A stretch of 45,676 nt of DNA from the IMG/VR virus record IMGVR_UViG_3300020417_001760, positions 1 through 45,676 of that record, one strand, 5' to 3'. Below are positions 32,949 through 41,221 of the stretch, one piece after another. This DNA comes from a virus. The first letter of the stretch is position 1. Each line of letters opens with the position of its first letter. The notes below the pieces were generated by a model that saw only the letters and a list, made by a program, of their open reading frames with translations, made no database searches and was not told the origin of the DNA. The translations under genes and the position numbers were made by a program.

Positions 32949-33320
32949 ATGAATATTAATCTTCTTCGAGGTAATCTTGCTCGTGATCCTGAAGTGCGTC
33001 AAGTCAATACCAATGGCAAGCAAACTTCAGTAGTCAATTTTACTATTGCAGTATCTAGGGAATATACTAAGTCTAATGGAGAGAGAGATAAGATTACTAC
33101 TTTTGTCCAGTGCGAAGCATGGGACACTGGTGCAGAAATTATCGGAGAATCTTTCAAGAAGGGTGACTTGGTTATGGTCGAAGGATCTCTTAGGAATGAT
33201 TCGTGGGAGAAGGATGGTGTTAAGCACAACTCTCTAAAGGTTAGAGTTAATAATTTTTCTAAGATTACTAAACTTTCTCGTCAGAAGAAAGATCAATCTC
33301 AAGAAAAGGTGGCGTTCTAA
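32949..33320 (+). CDS. ssb: Single-stranded DNA-binding protein (bacterial SSB type)
   Basis: I choose ATG 32949, five bases after a full AGGAGG (32938-32943); the ATG at 32946 is only two bases away from it. The 123-residue OB-fold protein has the bacterial SSB pattern NINLLRGNLARDPEVRQV, FTIAVSREY, TTFVQCEAWDTGAEII, and KKGDLVMVEGSLRNDSW. Unlike many SSBs it lacks the long acidic tail; it ends in a Gln/Lys-rich stretch. It stands alone between its own promoter and terminator, allowing high expression separate from the replisome operon. It belongs with the RecA/UvsY-like proteins. Confidence 0.92.
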   Translation: MNINLLRGNLARDPEVRQVNTNGKQTSVVNFTIAVSREYTKSNGERDKITTFVQCEAWDTGAEIIGESFKKGDLVMVEGSLRNDSWEKDGVKHNSLKVRVNNFSKITKLSRQKKDQSQEKVAF

Positions 33321-33327
33321 GTTGTGT

Positions 33328-33375
33328 GTAATTTATCGGGTGTGTGATGGCGCACCCGGTAAATTATTTCTTTTT
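33328..33375 (+). terminator. Rho-independent terminator after ssb
   Basis: A stem of 16 pairs (33329-33344 with 33351-33366, two G-U pairs, core CGGGTGTG/CGCACCCG) with a six-base loop is followed by TTTCTTTTT. This is a strong intrinsic terminator directly after the ssb stop (33318-33320). It isolates the ssb transcript from the glycosyltransferase genes that follow. Confidence 0.85.
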
Positions 33376-33386
33376 ATAATAAAAAT

Positions 33387-35051
33387 ATGCAAAATAAAAA
33401 ACTAAAAATTCTAATGGTTTCAGAAGCAAGCTTTTTAAGTTCTGGTTTTGGAACCTATACCAAAGAAATACTTAGCAGACTATATGCTACAGATAAATAT
33501 GAGATAGCAGAATTTGCTTGCTATGGTAAGGTCAATGATCCTAAAGATAAGGATATACATTGGAGATACTATGCTAATGCTGTAGGTAGTGAAGATCCCA
33601 GATCTAAAGAATATAATTCTAGTATGGAAAATCAATTTGGTCGATGGCGATTTGAAAGAGTACTACTAGATTTTAGACCTGATGTAGTTATTGATGTTAG
33701 AGATTATTGGATGAATGCCTATCAGCAATTTTCTCCGCTCAGACCATTTTTTCACTGGATATTAATGCCAACAGTGGATTCTGCTCCACAACAAGAAGAT
33801 TGGATTGATACCTTTATGCATGCTGATGCTATCTTTACATACTCAGATTTTGGTAGAGATACTTTAGCAGATCAGAGTAATAATAAAATTAACTATATTG
33901 ATACTGTATCACCCGGTGTTAGTTTAGACATATTTAAACCACTACCTAATAGACAAGAAGTAAAAAAGGCTTTAGGTGTAGATGATAAGTTCATTATCGG
34001 TGGGGTTATGAGAAATCAAAAAAGAAAACTCATACCAGAACTATTCGCTGCATTTAAACAACTATTAAATAAAATGCAAGAAGAAAATAATCCAATAGGT
34101 GAAAAACTATTTTTGCATTTACACACAAGCTATCCTGATGCTGGATGGGATTTGCCTAAGCTATTAAAAGAATATGAAGTTGGCAACAGAGTACTATTCA
34201 CCTACTCATGTAAAAATTGTGGATTTTTTAGACCTTCAAAATATTCACATCCACTATCTGTTTGTCCTAAATGTGGCTCAAAATCTTTTTCCATGCCTAA
34301 TGTTTCTAGTGGGTTATCTCAAACTGATCTAAACGTCATTTTTAATACCTTTGATTTTTATGTGCAATATGCTATCTGTGAAGGTTTTGGTATGCCTCAA
34401 GTTGAAGCTGGTGCTGCTGGTGTCCCTATAGCATCTGTAGACTATAGTGCCATGAATGATGTTGTTAATAAATTAAATGGCTATCCTATTAAAGTCAATC
34501 AGTTCTTTAAGGAGTTGGAAACACAAGCCATTAGAGTATATCCTGATAATGATAGTTTCGTAGAAATACTTACTGAATATTTAAATTTACCAGATGTACT
34601 GAAAGAACAAAAAAGACATGAAACACGACAACTAGTAGAAAAATATTATAATTGGGATGATATTGCAAAGAAATGGGAGACTTACCTAGATAACATTAAG
34701 CTAACTGGCTTACAAGGACAGTGGGATCAAAGGATACCTCCTATACAACCAACAGGAGATTTAAATAAAGATGGTAATGCATACGATGTTCTGATCAATT
34801 GGATTTCTACTAATATGCCTCATCATCAAATTAGCACATCAATCTCAACACTAAATATGATTAGAAATTTAGATTATGGTTTTGCTATTAATGGTATGCA
34901 AACTCAAAACTATAATATGGACAACGTTAAAAGTAATCTAGAGATCATGATCAATAATCATAATACTGCTATGATAGCAAAAGATCAACCTGATAAAATG
35001 AATAAAGAAGATTATATAGAGTATGCAAATATGAAGGATCAAACTAAATGA
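33387..35051 (+). CDS. GT-B glycosyltransferase (GT4 type) with inserted zinc ribbon
   Basis: The 554-residue protein opens like a GT4 enzyme (ILMVSEASFLSSGFGTYTKEIL) and has its NDP-sugar site in CEGFGMPQVEAGAAGVP. Between the two Rossmann domains a zinc ribbon is inserted: C275 and C278 in CKNCG and a second CPKCG starting at 293, in place of a normal loop. The C-terminal 100 residues are an extra, Asn-rich extension. The start at 33387 lacks a ribosome site; TATAAT at 33375-33380 would place a transcript start at the ATG. It opens the second glycan cluster and overlaps the next gene by four bases. Confidence 0.85.
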   Translation: MQNKKLKILMVSEASFLSSGFGTYTKEILSRLYATDKYEIAEFACYGKVNDPKDKDIHWRYYANAVGSEDPRSKEYNSSMENQFGRWRFERVLLDFRPDVVIDVRDYWMNAYQQFSPLRPFFHWILMPTVDSAPQQEDWIDTFMHADAIFTYSDFGRDTLADQSNNKINYIDTVSPGVSLDIFKPLPNRQEVKKALGVDDKFIIGGVMRNQKRKLIPELFAAFKQLLNKMQEENNPIGEKLFLHLHTSYPDAGWDLPKLLKEYEVGNRVLFTYSCKNCGFFRPSKYSHPLSVCPKCGSKSFSMPNVSSGLSQTDLNVIFNTFDFYVQYAICEGFGMPQVEAGAAGVPIASVDYSAMNDVVNKLNGYPIKVNQFFKELETQAIRVYPDNDSFVEILTEYLNLPDVLKEQKRHETRQLVEKYYNWDDIAKKWETYLDNIKLTGLQGQWDQRIPPIQPTGDLNKDGNAYDVLINWISTNMPHHQISTSISTLNMIRNLDYGFAINGMQTQNYNMDNVKSNLEIMINNHNTAMIAKDQPDKMNKEDYIEYANMKDQTK

Positions 35052-36169
35052 ACGGTTTATTTATAGGACCATATCGACAAAATGACGGCTGGGGTATGGC
35101 ATCTAGAGATTATATAAAAGCTATCTCAACACAAATACCTAATTTGACTACTCGACCAGTATATTTTATTAATAATGTTACTGATGTATCTAAGCAGATA
35201 TCTCAATACGAATCATCCCGATATAAAAATTACGACATAGTCTTTCAAAAAACATTACCCCATTGTATTGCCCCCAATAAAACTATTAAGAAAAATGTTG
35301 GATTATTTGTTTTAGAAACCAATGATCTTTCAAAATCTATGTGCATCAATAATCTAAATAACATAGATGAGATTTGTGTACCATCAAAACAAGAAGCCAA
35401 ATGTCTATCAATTTCTGGTGTAACCACACCCGTTAAAGTTGTATCAGAACCAATTGATGTAGAATTTTATCATAAAAATAAAGAGCATAAAATTAGTTTT
35501 AGTCCTAAAATAGACAAAACATTTAAGTTTTACTCTATAGGTGAATTTATAGAAAGAAAAAACTTATTAGACTTAGTAGCTGCATTTCATTTAGCTTTTA
35601 AATCTACAGACAATGTATCATTAGTATTAAAAACTAATCGTCCCGGACTTAATCCAAAGCAGAGTTTAGACTATGTAAAACAACAAATTACAGAAATTAA
35701 AAAACAATTAAATATAAGTAACCAATATCAGTCAGAGATTATAATCACAGATAGACTATCCGATGAAGATATGGTAGGCTTACATAACGCTTGTGATTGT
35801 TTTGTAATGCCTTCATACGGTGAATCATTTTGTAGACCAGCAGCAGAAGCATTAATTCTAGGCAATACCCCTATCGTTACAGACCATACTGGTATGATTG
35901 ATTTTATTAACAATGATAATGGATATATTATCAATAGTAAGAAACACCCGGTTATGCTAAAAGAACGAACATTATCAAATGAGTTTGATATATATAATGC
36001 ACATGAGTACTGGTTTCAGCCCAATATTTATAGTTTGATTGAAGCTATGCGAAATGTCTATACTATGTCTAAAAAAGACAAAAAGAAATATGAGCAAAAG
36101 AAACAAATAGGTATAGACTCTTATGAACAATTCACTTATGAAACAGTAGGGAAAAAGATATGCACTTAA
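35048..36169 (+). CDS. GT-B family glycosyltransferase
   Basis: The 373-residue protein begins NGLFIGPYRQNDGWGMASRDYI, has the acceptor-side NVGLFVLETNDLS, and the donor-site FVMPSYGESFCRPAAEALILGNTPIV, where the two acidic/Arg positions of the E-x7-E motif of GT4 enzymes can be seen. It is of normal length for the family. Start overlaps the previous stop (ATGA), so the two glycosyltransferases are made together and may act in sequence on one glycan. Confidence 0.85.
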   Translation: MNGLFIGPYRQNDGWGMASRDYIKAISTQIPNLTTRPVYFINNVTDVSKQISQYESSRYKNYDIVFQKTLPHCIAPNKTIKKNVGLFVLETNDLSKSMCINNLNNIDEICVPSKQEAKCLSISGVTTPVKVVSEPIDVEFYHKNKEHKISFSPKIDKTFKFYSIGEFIERKNLLDLVAAFHLAFKSTDNVSLVLKTNRPGLNPKQSLDYVKQQITEIKKQLNISNQYQSEIIITDRLSDEDMVGLHNACDCFVMPSYGESFCRPAAEALILGNTPIVTDHTGMIDFINNDNGYIINSKKHPVMLKERTLSNEFDIYNAHEYWFQPNIYSLIEAMRNVYTMSKKDKKKYEQKKQIGIDSYEQFTYETVGKKICT

Positions 36170-37056
36170 GTTTTGTAACTTCAAACATATTACATCAAGT
36201 TTTAGATAAAGAAATAAATATAGTATACAATCCCGTGTCGAATATATTTGATAAAATATTATTTGCTACTGGTAATAATTTTTTTGTATTTGGAGATTAT
36301 AATCCGCATTCAGAAAACTGTGTATCTTACTCTAATGAATATATAGACTTAAGAAATTATGACCTATATCTACACACAGGTATTGCTACGTCAAATACAA
36401 GCACTATACCTTTAACACTACATGCTAATATGGTTATTTTTGAGCACAATTTTAGAGATGCCAACCTTAAGAAAGAAGACCTAGCAATACTTAATCAAAG
36501 AACACAAAAATATAAAAAGATATTTTTTAATGAACAACATCAAAATAGTTGGGGGTTAACTAATTCCACAACAATTAATTATGGTATACCTGAAATATTT
36601 AAATCAGATATAGATTATAAAGAACGTAAGAATATATTAATCAACAGCAAAAAGAATCCACAAGCTGCGGATCAATTAAAAGATCATCTAGAATCTCAAG
36701 GTTTAATCTGTGGATTACTAGATGATAGACAATCACTCGATCAAATGAATGTTCAATTAAATAATTATCAAATATTAATCAATCTAGATGATGACCATCT
36801 ATTAAACCTTATTGCTGCACAATGTGGTTGTTACGTACAGAGAGTTTCTAACAATCCGGAAGACATACCTAATAACTTTAAATATAATGATATTCCTAGT
36901 TTAGTGCAGGATGTGCCAAATATAATTACTAAAGAAGATAATAATTTAGACTCTATTAATAAATATATAGATGAAAAACATAACTTCAATCTATTTAAAA
37001 TTAAAATTTCTGATATTATTGAATCATCAGCAAAGAGAGAGGCTTTTATACTATGA
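36160..37056 (+). CDS. Possible reduced GT-B-like protein, 298 residues
   Basis: I have no definite family. The C-terminal half resembles the second Rossmann domain of a GT-B enzyme: YKERKNILINSKKNPQAADQ, SQGLICGLLDDRQSLDQMN, NYQILINLDDDHLLNLIAAQCGCYV, in which LL-LIAAQCGC stands in the place of the usual E-xxx-AxxxGxPV. The N terminus is Asn/Tyr-rich with HTGIATSNTST. Located after two GT-B genes with a 10-base overlap, it could be a degenerate or specialised glycosyltransferase. Confidence 0.4.
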   Translation: MHLSFVTSNILHQVLDKEINIVYNPVSNIFDKILFATGNNFFVFGDYNPHSENCVSYSNEYIDLRNYDLYLHTGIATSNTSTIPLTLHANMVIFEHNFRDANLKKEDLAILNQRTQKYKKIFFNEQHQNSWGLTNSTTINYGIPEIFKSDIDYKERKNILINSKKNPQAADQLKDHLESQGLICGLLDDRQSLDQMNVQLNNYQILINLDDDHLLNLIAAQCGCYVQRVSNNPEDIPNNFKYNDIPSLVQDVPNIITKEDNNLDSINKYIDEKHNFNLFKIKISDIIESSAKREAFIL

Positions 37057-37460
37057 TTAAAAATTTGAATGTTGTAGATGTTATAGATGACTCTAATCCT
37101 AAAAATATGAATAATATTGACGCAGAGCAATTGAAGGGTGTGACCAATGGATTTGTTGAGCATATAGATTGTTTATGTTTAGATCAACTAGAACTTAAAG
37201 AAAGAAATGATCTAATTGTACTTATGTCAAATAAATTATCTAATAAAGGTGTGTTATCCTTAAAGATATTAAACTTAAATTTACTAGCTAATCAGATTGA
37301 TAAAGGTGGAATTAATGGTCAAAAGCTTTCAGAAATATTGCCACACATAAAGTCTGTCTGGTCTACACAAGAGTGTGATGATGTTATTAATCAACTAAAT
37401 TTAAAAACCAAAGGCATGTACTACGATTATATATATACTATATACCAACTAGAAAAATAA
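37053..37460 (+). CDS. Short methyltransferase-like protein
   Basis: At 135 residues, the protein has an acidic strand (VVDVIDDS), the segment FVEHIDCLCLDQLELKERNDLI, and LMSNKLSNKGVLSLKILNLNLLANQ, in the order of the second half of a class I methyltransferase. The SAM-binding motif I (ExGxG) is absent, so catalysis by this chain alone is unlikely. It may be a fragment that works with a partner or a scaffolding protein in the glycan cluster. It overlaps its left neighbour by four bases. Confidence 0.4.
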   Translation: MIKNLNVVDVIDDSNPKNMNNIDAEQLKGVTNGFVEHIDCLCLDQLELKERNDLIVLMSNKLSNKGVLSLKILNLNLLANQIDKGGINGQKLSEILPHIKSVWSTQECDDVINQLNLKTKGMYYDYIYTIYQLEK

Positions 37461-37461
37461 C

Positions 37462-38160
37462 ATGAAGATTGCTTGTTGTATTTTATCTTATAACATCACA
37501 AAAGGCATGAAGTCTTTCGGTCCTATAGGAATGTTAAAAAAAAATAAAAACTCCAAAGAACTAATATTACATCAAATAGAAAATTTACGAAAAATTTTTG
37601 GAACAACAGATATCTATGTAATTACTGGCTTTGGGGAAGATAAGATATATAAAAAACTTGAATCAAAAAAATATGTTAAAACAATATCGAATGATGAATA
37701 TACTGATAAAAACTACGGTTATGCTGTCAAGTTATTTTTAGATAAAATTAAAGAAAACATAGATGATTACTATGGAGTATTTTTTGTAGACTGCAACATA
37801 TTGATTAAAAAACTCAAGAATAAAAAAAGAAATAATTCTTGGTTAGTCGCACAAAAACACAAGAATACTAAGAAGAATAACAAGATAGATTTTTTAGGCA
37901 TAAATTCGCAAGACCTACATTTAAAATATTTGTTTTACAATATAGGTAATATGAGTTGGTGTAAAAGTTTTTATTTGACGCAGACTGACATGAAGACTAT
38001 GATAGAGTGTACTGATAATTATCACGACAACATGTTTTTGTTTGAAATTTTAAATCAGTCAGTAGAAAAACTGAATCTTGACATAGGTATTAATCAAATT
38101 ACTTCTAGTCAAGACTATGTAGAAATTCGCGGCATAAAGGACAAGAATAAAATCAAATGA
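37462..38160 (+). CDS. Nucleotidyltransferase-like (GT-A fold) protein
   Basis: The 232-residue protein follows the outline of a sugar nucleotidyltransferase: KSFGPIGMLKK in place of the signature loop, ELILHQIENLRKIFGTTDIYVITGFGEDKI as the helix/strand after it, and YYGVFFVDCNILI as the expected metal-binding strand with D-x-N. The usual GxGTR loop is not conserved, so an inactive or altered enzyme is possible. It is Lys- and Asn-rich with poly-Lys runs. It overlaps the next gene by four bases. Confidence 0.45.
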   Translation: MKIACCILSYNITKGMKSFGPIGMLKKNKNSKELILHQIENLRKIFGTTDIYVITGFGEDKIYKKLESKKYVKTISNDEYTDKNYGYAVKLFLDKIKENIDDYYGVFFVDCNILIKKLKNKKRNNSWLVAQKHKNTKKNNKIDFLGINSQDLHLKYLFYNIGNMSWCKSFYLTQTDMKTMIECTDNYHDNMFLFEILNQSVEKLNLDIGINQITSSQDYVEIRGIKDKNKIK

Positions 38161-38945
38161 TAACAATAGCATCCCATGATGGCGTTAATAATATTGTTAA
38201 AGCTATAAATAAATATTTAATTAGATCCTTAAGTCAAGACAAAAACAGTCAAATGATTTTTGCTTCTTTACATGGTAAGCTTTTCTCCATGTATAATCAA
38301 CATAAACCAAATTACTTAATTTGGCCAGTATCTGAATACACTCAAGAATTACAAGATTTTATTACAGAATATCCTGTTGGTATTAAAATTATATTGATTG
38401 TGGATGTAGCTATACCACAAGATGAACTGAATGCGTTTTTAAATTCAAGAAATAATATTGCTATAGTTCTTAATAGTAACATTTCTACAGAATATAGAAA
38501 TACAATTAGTAAGTATGGTCGTATGTACGACGATGAAGTTTATCACGCATCTGAACTAGATCGTAATGATAAAATTGTAACATTACTTTCTACAGATAAC
38601 GATAAAAATCACCGCATGCTTGATGAGATTATATATCCTAATAATGAACATGACCATAAAATAATTGTACTCAATAATCCTGAATTTCAATCGCCTGTAA
38701 ATCTTGGTATATTTAATTATAATGATTTAGCATTTATATTACAAACTTTTAGTGGGGTTGTCGATATAGATCGTACTTTTGAACTGGAGTCTCAAGTATG
38801 TGGGATTAAATATTTTAATATTGAGGACGGTAATATTTTAGATGCTATAAACAATAATAAATGCCACACACCGATTGAAGACATAGCACAACATACGTAT
38901 AAAAATTTTGTCGAGCAAAAACTCTTGCCACAACTTAGGGAATAA
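38157..38945 (+). CDS. Hypothetical protein, 262 residues, glycan cluster
   Basis: I do not recognise a family. The chain alternates beta strands and helices (ITIASHDGVNNIVKAI, IKIILIVDVA, IAIVLNSN, KIIVLNNPEF), as in a Rossmann-type or GT-B-like fold, and includes IFNYNDLAFILQTFSGVVDID. The C terminus is a helical tail. Its coupling with the neighbouring NTase-like and hypothetical genes suggests a function in the same glycan assembly. Confidence 0.5.
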   Translation: MITIASHDGVNNIVKAINKYLIRSLSQDKNSQMIFASLHGKLFSMYNQHKPNYLIWPVSEYTQELQDFITEYPVGIKIILIVDVAIPQDELNAFLNSRNNIAIVLNSNISTEYRNTISKYGRMYDDEVYHASELDRNDKIVTLLSTDNDKNHRMLDEIIYPNNEHDHKIIVLNNPEFQSPVNLGIFNYNDLAFILQTFSGVVDIDRTFELESQVCGIKYFNIEDGNILDAINNNKCHTPIEDIAQHTYKNFVEQKLLPQLRE

Positions 38946-38947
38946 CT

Positions 38948-39415
38948 ATGAATATAGGATTTTATCTATTAGATGTAGATACTCAAAATCAAGAACATCA
39001 AACAATATTAAATAGTATTAATCAGCTTTGTAGCAATAGACCATATGACAATATAGTTTTATTTAATAATAAATTCAATGCACTTGATGTGGATCACAAG
39101 TATTATATATTACACATAAGCGAAGCTAAATATTTTAAAGGTATACTGTTTGTTTTTGACATCAAAAGCGCTATGCTAACAAAAACTTTCCCTGCTCCTA
39201 AAAAACAAATATTACATGTTGGAAAACCTACATGGACAGAAAAAAATAATATACCATATAAATTTTGGCACGACATATATATGGACGATAACTTTGAATT
39301 AATTACCGATAATAGGGATATGTATGAACTTTGTGATACTTGTTGGAAAACCCCTATTGCTAATGTTTTAAACTTTCAGCCGAAAGATATAGAAAATGTC
39401 ATACAAAAATTATAG
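38948..39415 (+). CDS. Hypothetical protein, 155 residues, glycan cluster
   Basis: The product is hydrophilic and starts MNIGFYLLDVDTQNQEHQTI, followed by strands like NIVLFNNKFNA and LFVFDIKSAMLTKTFPAPKKQILHV, and a Trp/Cys-containing end (ELCDTCWKTPIAN). It looks like a small alpha/beta domain, possibly the partner of the preceding 262-residue protein (gap two bases). No function can be assigned. Its 3-prime end overlaps the nuclease gene by 20 bases. Confidence 0.5.
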   Translation: MNIGFYLLDVDTQNQEHQTILNSINQLCSNRPYDNIVLFNNKFNALDVDHKYYILHISEAKYFKGILFVFDIKSAMLTKTFPAPKKQILHVGKPTWTEKNNIPYKFWHDIYMDDNFELITDNRDMYELCDTCWKTPIANVLNFQPKDIENVIQKL

Positions 39416-40184
39416 CAGTTATTCTGACTACGATAAAAAACAAATTATCGAAAAAATGTATGTTAAAGAAAAATTAAGTTTTTCTTCTATTGCTCAACAA
39501 CTTAGCACCTACGCTAATAAAATTAGAAGAGACGCTATTAAATATAAGATACCTATCAGAGACAAAAGCCAAGCACAATCCAATGCTTTAGCTACAGGTA
39601 TACACAAGCACCCAACAAAAGGAACAAAGAGACCAGAAACAACAAAAAACAAAATTGGTAAGTCTGTAATGGACGCTTGGGATAACATCGACGAAAAAGA
39701 ATTAGCAAGACGTAAACGCAATTCTAAAAAAATATGGAACAGTTTAAGTGACGATGAAAAACAGAATCGTTTAAATTTAGCTAATCAAGCAGTTCGCAAT
39801 AGCAGCAAAACAGGATCTAAGTTAGAACATTATCTTTTAGAAGAACTAATTAAGGATGGTTACAAAGTAGATTTTCATAAAGAGCAAATTTTATCGAATA
39901 CAAAGTTGCAGATAGACCTCTTCTTGCCTACTATGAATATAGCACTAGAGGTTGACGGGCCTTCTCATTTCTTACCTGTATGGGGAGATGATGTGCTAGC
40001 AAAAAATCAAAAGTATGATAAAAAGAAAACAGGTCTAATTATAGGCAAAGGATTGAAACTGATTAGGGTTAAACAAATTCATGACTTTTCAAAATCTAGA
40101 GCTGCCGTTCTATATACTAAATTAGTTAAAGCAATTAATAAAATTGAAAGTTCTAACATTAAATCTATAGAAGTAGAGGATTAA
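39396..40184 (+). CDS. Free-standing homing-endonuclease-like protein (HTH, NUMOD-like, PD-(D/E)XK)
   Basis: The 262-residue protein has three parts. Residues about 10-55 form a helix-turn-helix (LSFSSIAQQLSTYANKIRRDAI). Residues about 65-115 contain short NUMOD3-like modules (HPTKGTKRPETTKNKIGKS). The C-terminal domain from about 145 has a Vsr/DUF559-like nuclease site: D174 in QIDLFLP and E185 with D187 in LEVDGPSHF, then a Lys-rich KKKTGLI and IRVKQ. This architecture is typical of homing or mobility nucleases of phages (I-Bth0305I-like). No intron or intein is seen around it. Confidence 0.78.
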   Translation: MSYKNYSSYSDYDKKQIIEKMYVKEKLSFSSIAQQLSTYANKIRRDAIKYKIPIRDKSQAQSNALATGIHKHPTKGTKRPETTKNKIGKSVMDAWDNIDEKELARRKRNSKKIWNSLSDDEKQNRLNLANQAVRNSSKTGSKLEHYLLEELIKDGYKVDFHKEQILSNTKLQIDLFLPTMNIALEVDGPSHFLPVWGDDVLAKNQKYDKKKTGLIIGKGLKLIRVKQIHDFSKSRAAVLYTKLVKAINKIESSNIKSIEVED

Positions 40185-40185
40185 A

Positions 40186-40887
40186 ATGCCAAGGAAAAAA
40201 GCAGAAACAGTTGAAGAAGTAAATACAAATGTAACACCTAATGATCTAGGGTGGACTGACCATGTTTTAGAATTATTATCCGATGATGAGAAAATCAAGG
40301 GAAATCCTACTACAGATGGTTTGCGTAGAGTTTTTGAGATTGCTCTAAATTGCACAGTAATTAAGTCAGAATCCACTGTAGAGCAAACTCCTGATCTAAA
40401 TAACGCCAATAGAGGCACAGTATCGCATTCTCTGACATATGTTTTAAATGATAGCGAAGTTGATCCAGCTATTAAAACCAAGACCGTAAATGGGGCAGCA
40501 GACGTCTATTGGGGTAATTGTGATAAAATTTTTAGAAATCATCCTATTGCTGTAGCTGAAACTAGAGCAGAAGGTAGAGCGTTACGTCGAGCCTTAAAGC
40601 TGCGTAAGGTTGTTGCAGCAGAGGAATTAGCTGATGAAATTGAGGATGATATTGATGGTAACACTGTTGGTAAAATGAGTTCTAATCAAATTAATTTTAT
40701 TGATGTGTTAGCTAAGCGTCTTAATATTGATGTATTAAAACTAACCGATAAGCTTGACTTTTCTTACGATACTATTTATAATATTAAACATGGGGAAGCT
40801 GTATCTCTTATACAAGAGCTGAATGCCTATCAACAAGATACAGATTCTGTTCCTGAAGGTATCACAGGCTATAAAGAATGGAAATAA
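40186..40887 (+). CDS. Conserved phage protein with TRAEGRALRRAL motif
   Basis: The 233-residue protein has a central beta region (TVSHSLTYVLNDSEVDP, VNGAADVYWGN), followed by the helix PIAVAETRAEGRALRRALKLRKVVAAEEL. I recall this motif in conserved proteins of many tailed phages, often close to recombination genes, and it has a distant resemblance to single-strand annealing proteins (Rad52-like) in which a similar basic helix lines the DNA groove. The C-terminal domain (about 155-225) is a small helical bundle with SSNQINFIDVLAKRLNI, as in RecT/recombination-associated C-terminal modules. Function is inferred. Confidence 0.5.
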   Translation: MPRKKAETVEEVNTNVTPNDLGWTDHVLELLSDDEKIKGNPTTDGLRRVFEIALNCTVIKSESTVEQTPDLNNANRGTVSHSLTYVLNDSEVDPAIKTKTVNGAADVYWGNCDKIFRNHPIAVAETRAEGRALRRALKLRKVVAAEELADEIEDDIDGNTVGKMSSNQINFIDVLAKRLNIDVLKLTDKLDFSYDTIYNIKHGEAVSLIQELNAYQQDTDSVPEGITGYKEWK

Positions 40888-40888
40888 T

Positions 40889-41221
40889 ATGAAGGTTCTA
40901 TTTAAACCTAGCGACAAGCTAACTTTTGAAATTGAAGGTGCTGGACAGAAAGAAATTTTTAAGGGTCTAGCAATGGTTCAGGAAGTTTTTTCTGAGGCAA
41001 AGTGTGGTGTGTGCGGTTCTGAAAATATTAAATTTGTTGTAAGAACTGTGGAAGGTAATGATTATTATGAACTAAGATGCATGGACTGTGGCGCTGCATT
41101 ATCGTTTGGTCAGCATAAAAAGGGCGGAACACTCTTCCCTAAGCGTAAAGATGAAAATGGCAATTGGTTAGAGAATGGTGGTTGGCACAAATGGCAAAAA
41201 GATCAAGGTTCAAAGAAGTAA
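40889..41221 (+). CDS. Zinc-ribbon protein, 110 residues
   Basis: The start is ATG 40889, just after the previous stop; the ORF up to 40823 runs in the preceding gene. The zinc ribbon has C39, C42, C64 and C67 in CGVCGSEN and CMDCGAAL, then FGQHKKGGTLFPKRK, a conserved-looking C-terminal sequence ending in a Trp-rich stretch. The pairing with the TRAEGRALRR gene recurs, as far as I recall, in other phages, so a nucleic-acid role, for example partner of a recombination protein, is plausible. Confidence 0.6.
   Translation: MKVLFKPSDKLTFEIEGAGQKEIFKGLAMVQEVFSEAKCGVCGSENIKFVVRTVEGNDYYELRCMDCGAALSFGQHKKGGTLFPKRKDENGNWLENGGWHKWQKDQGSKK

Noticed and set aside
33375-33380. Standard promoter for the second glycan cluster
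   Set aside because: TATAAT is present but no -35 element is found at a proper distance and it lies in the terminator T-run; kept only as a weak leaderless idea.
40122-40481. 119-residue minus-strand ORF
   Set aside because: It lies across two well-supported plus-strand genes and has no ribosome site or motif.
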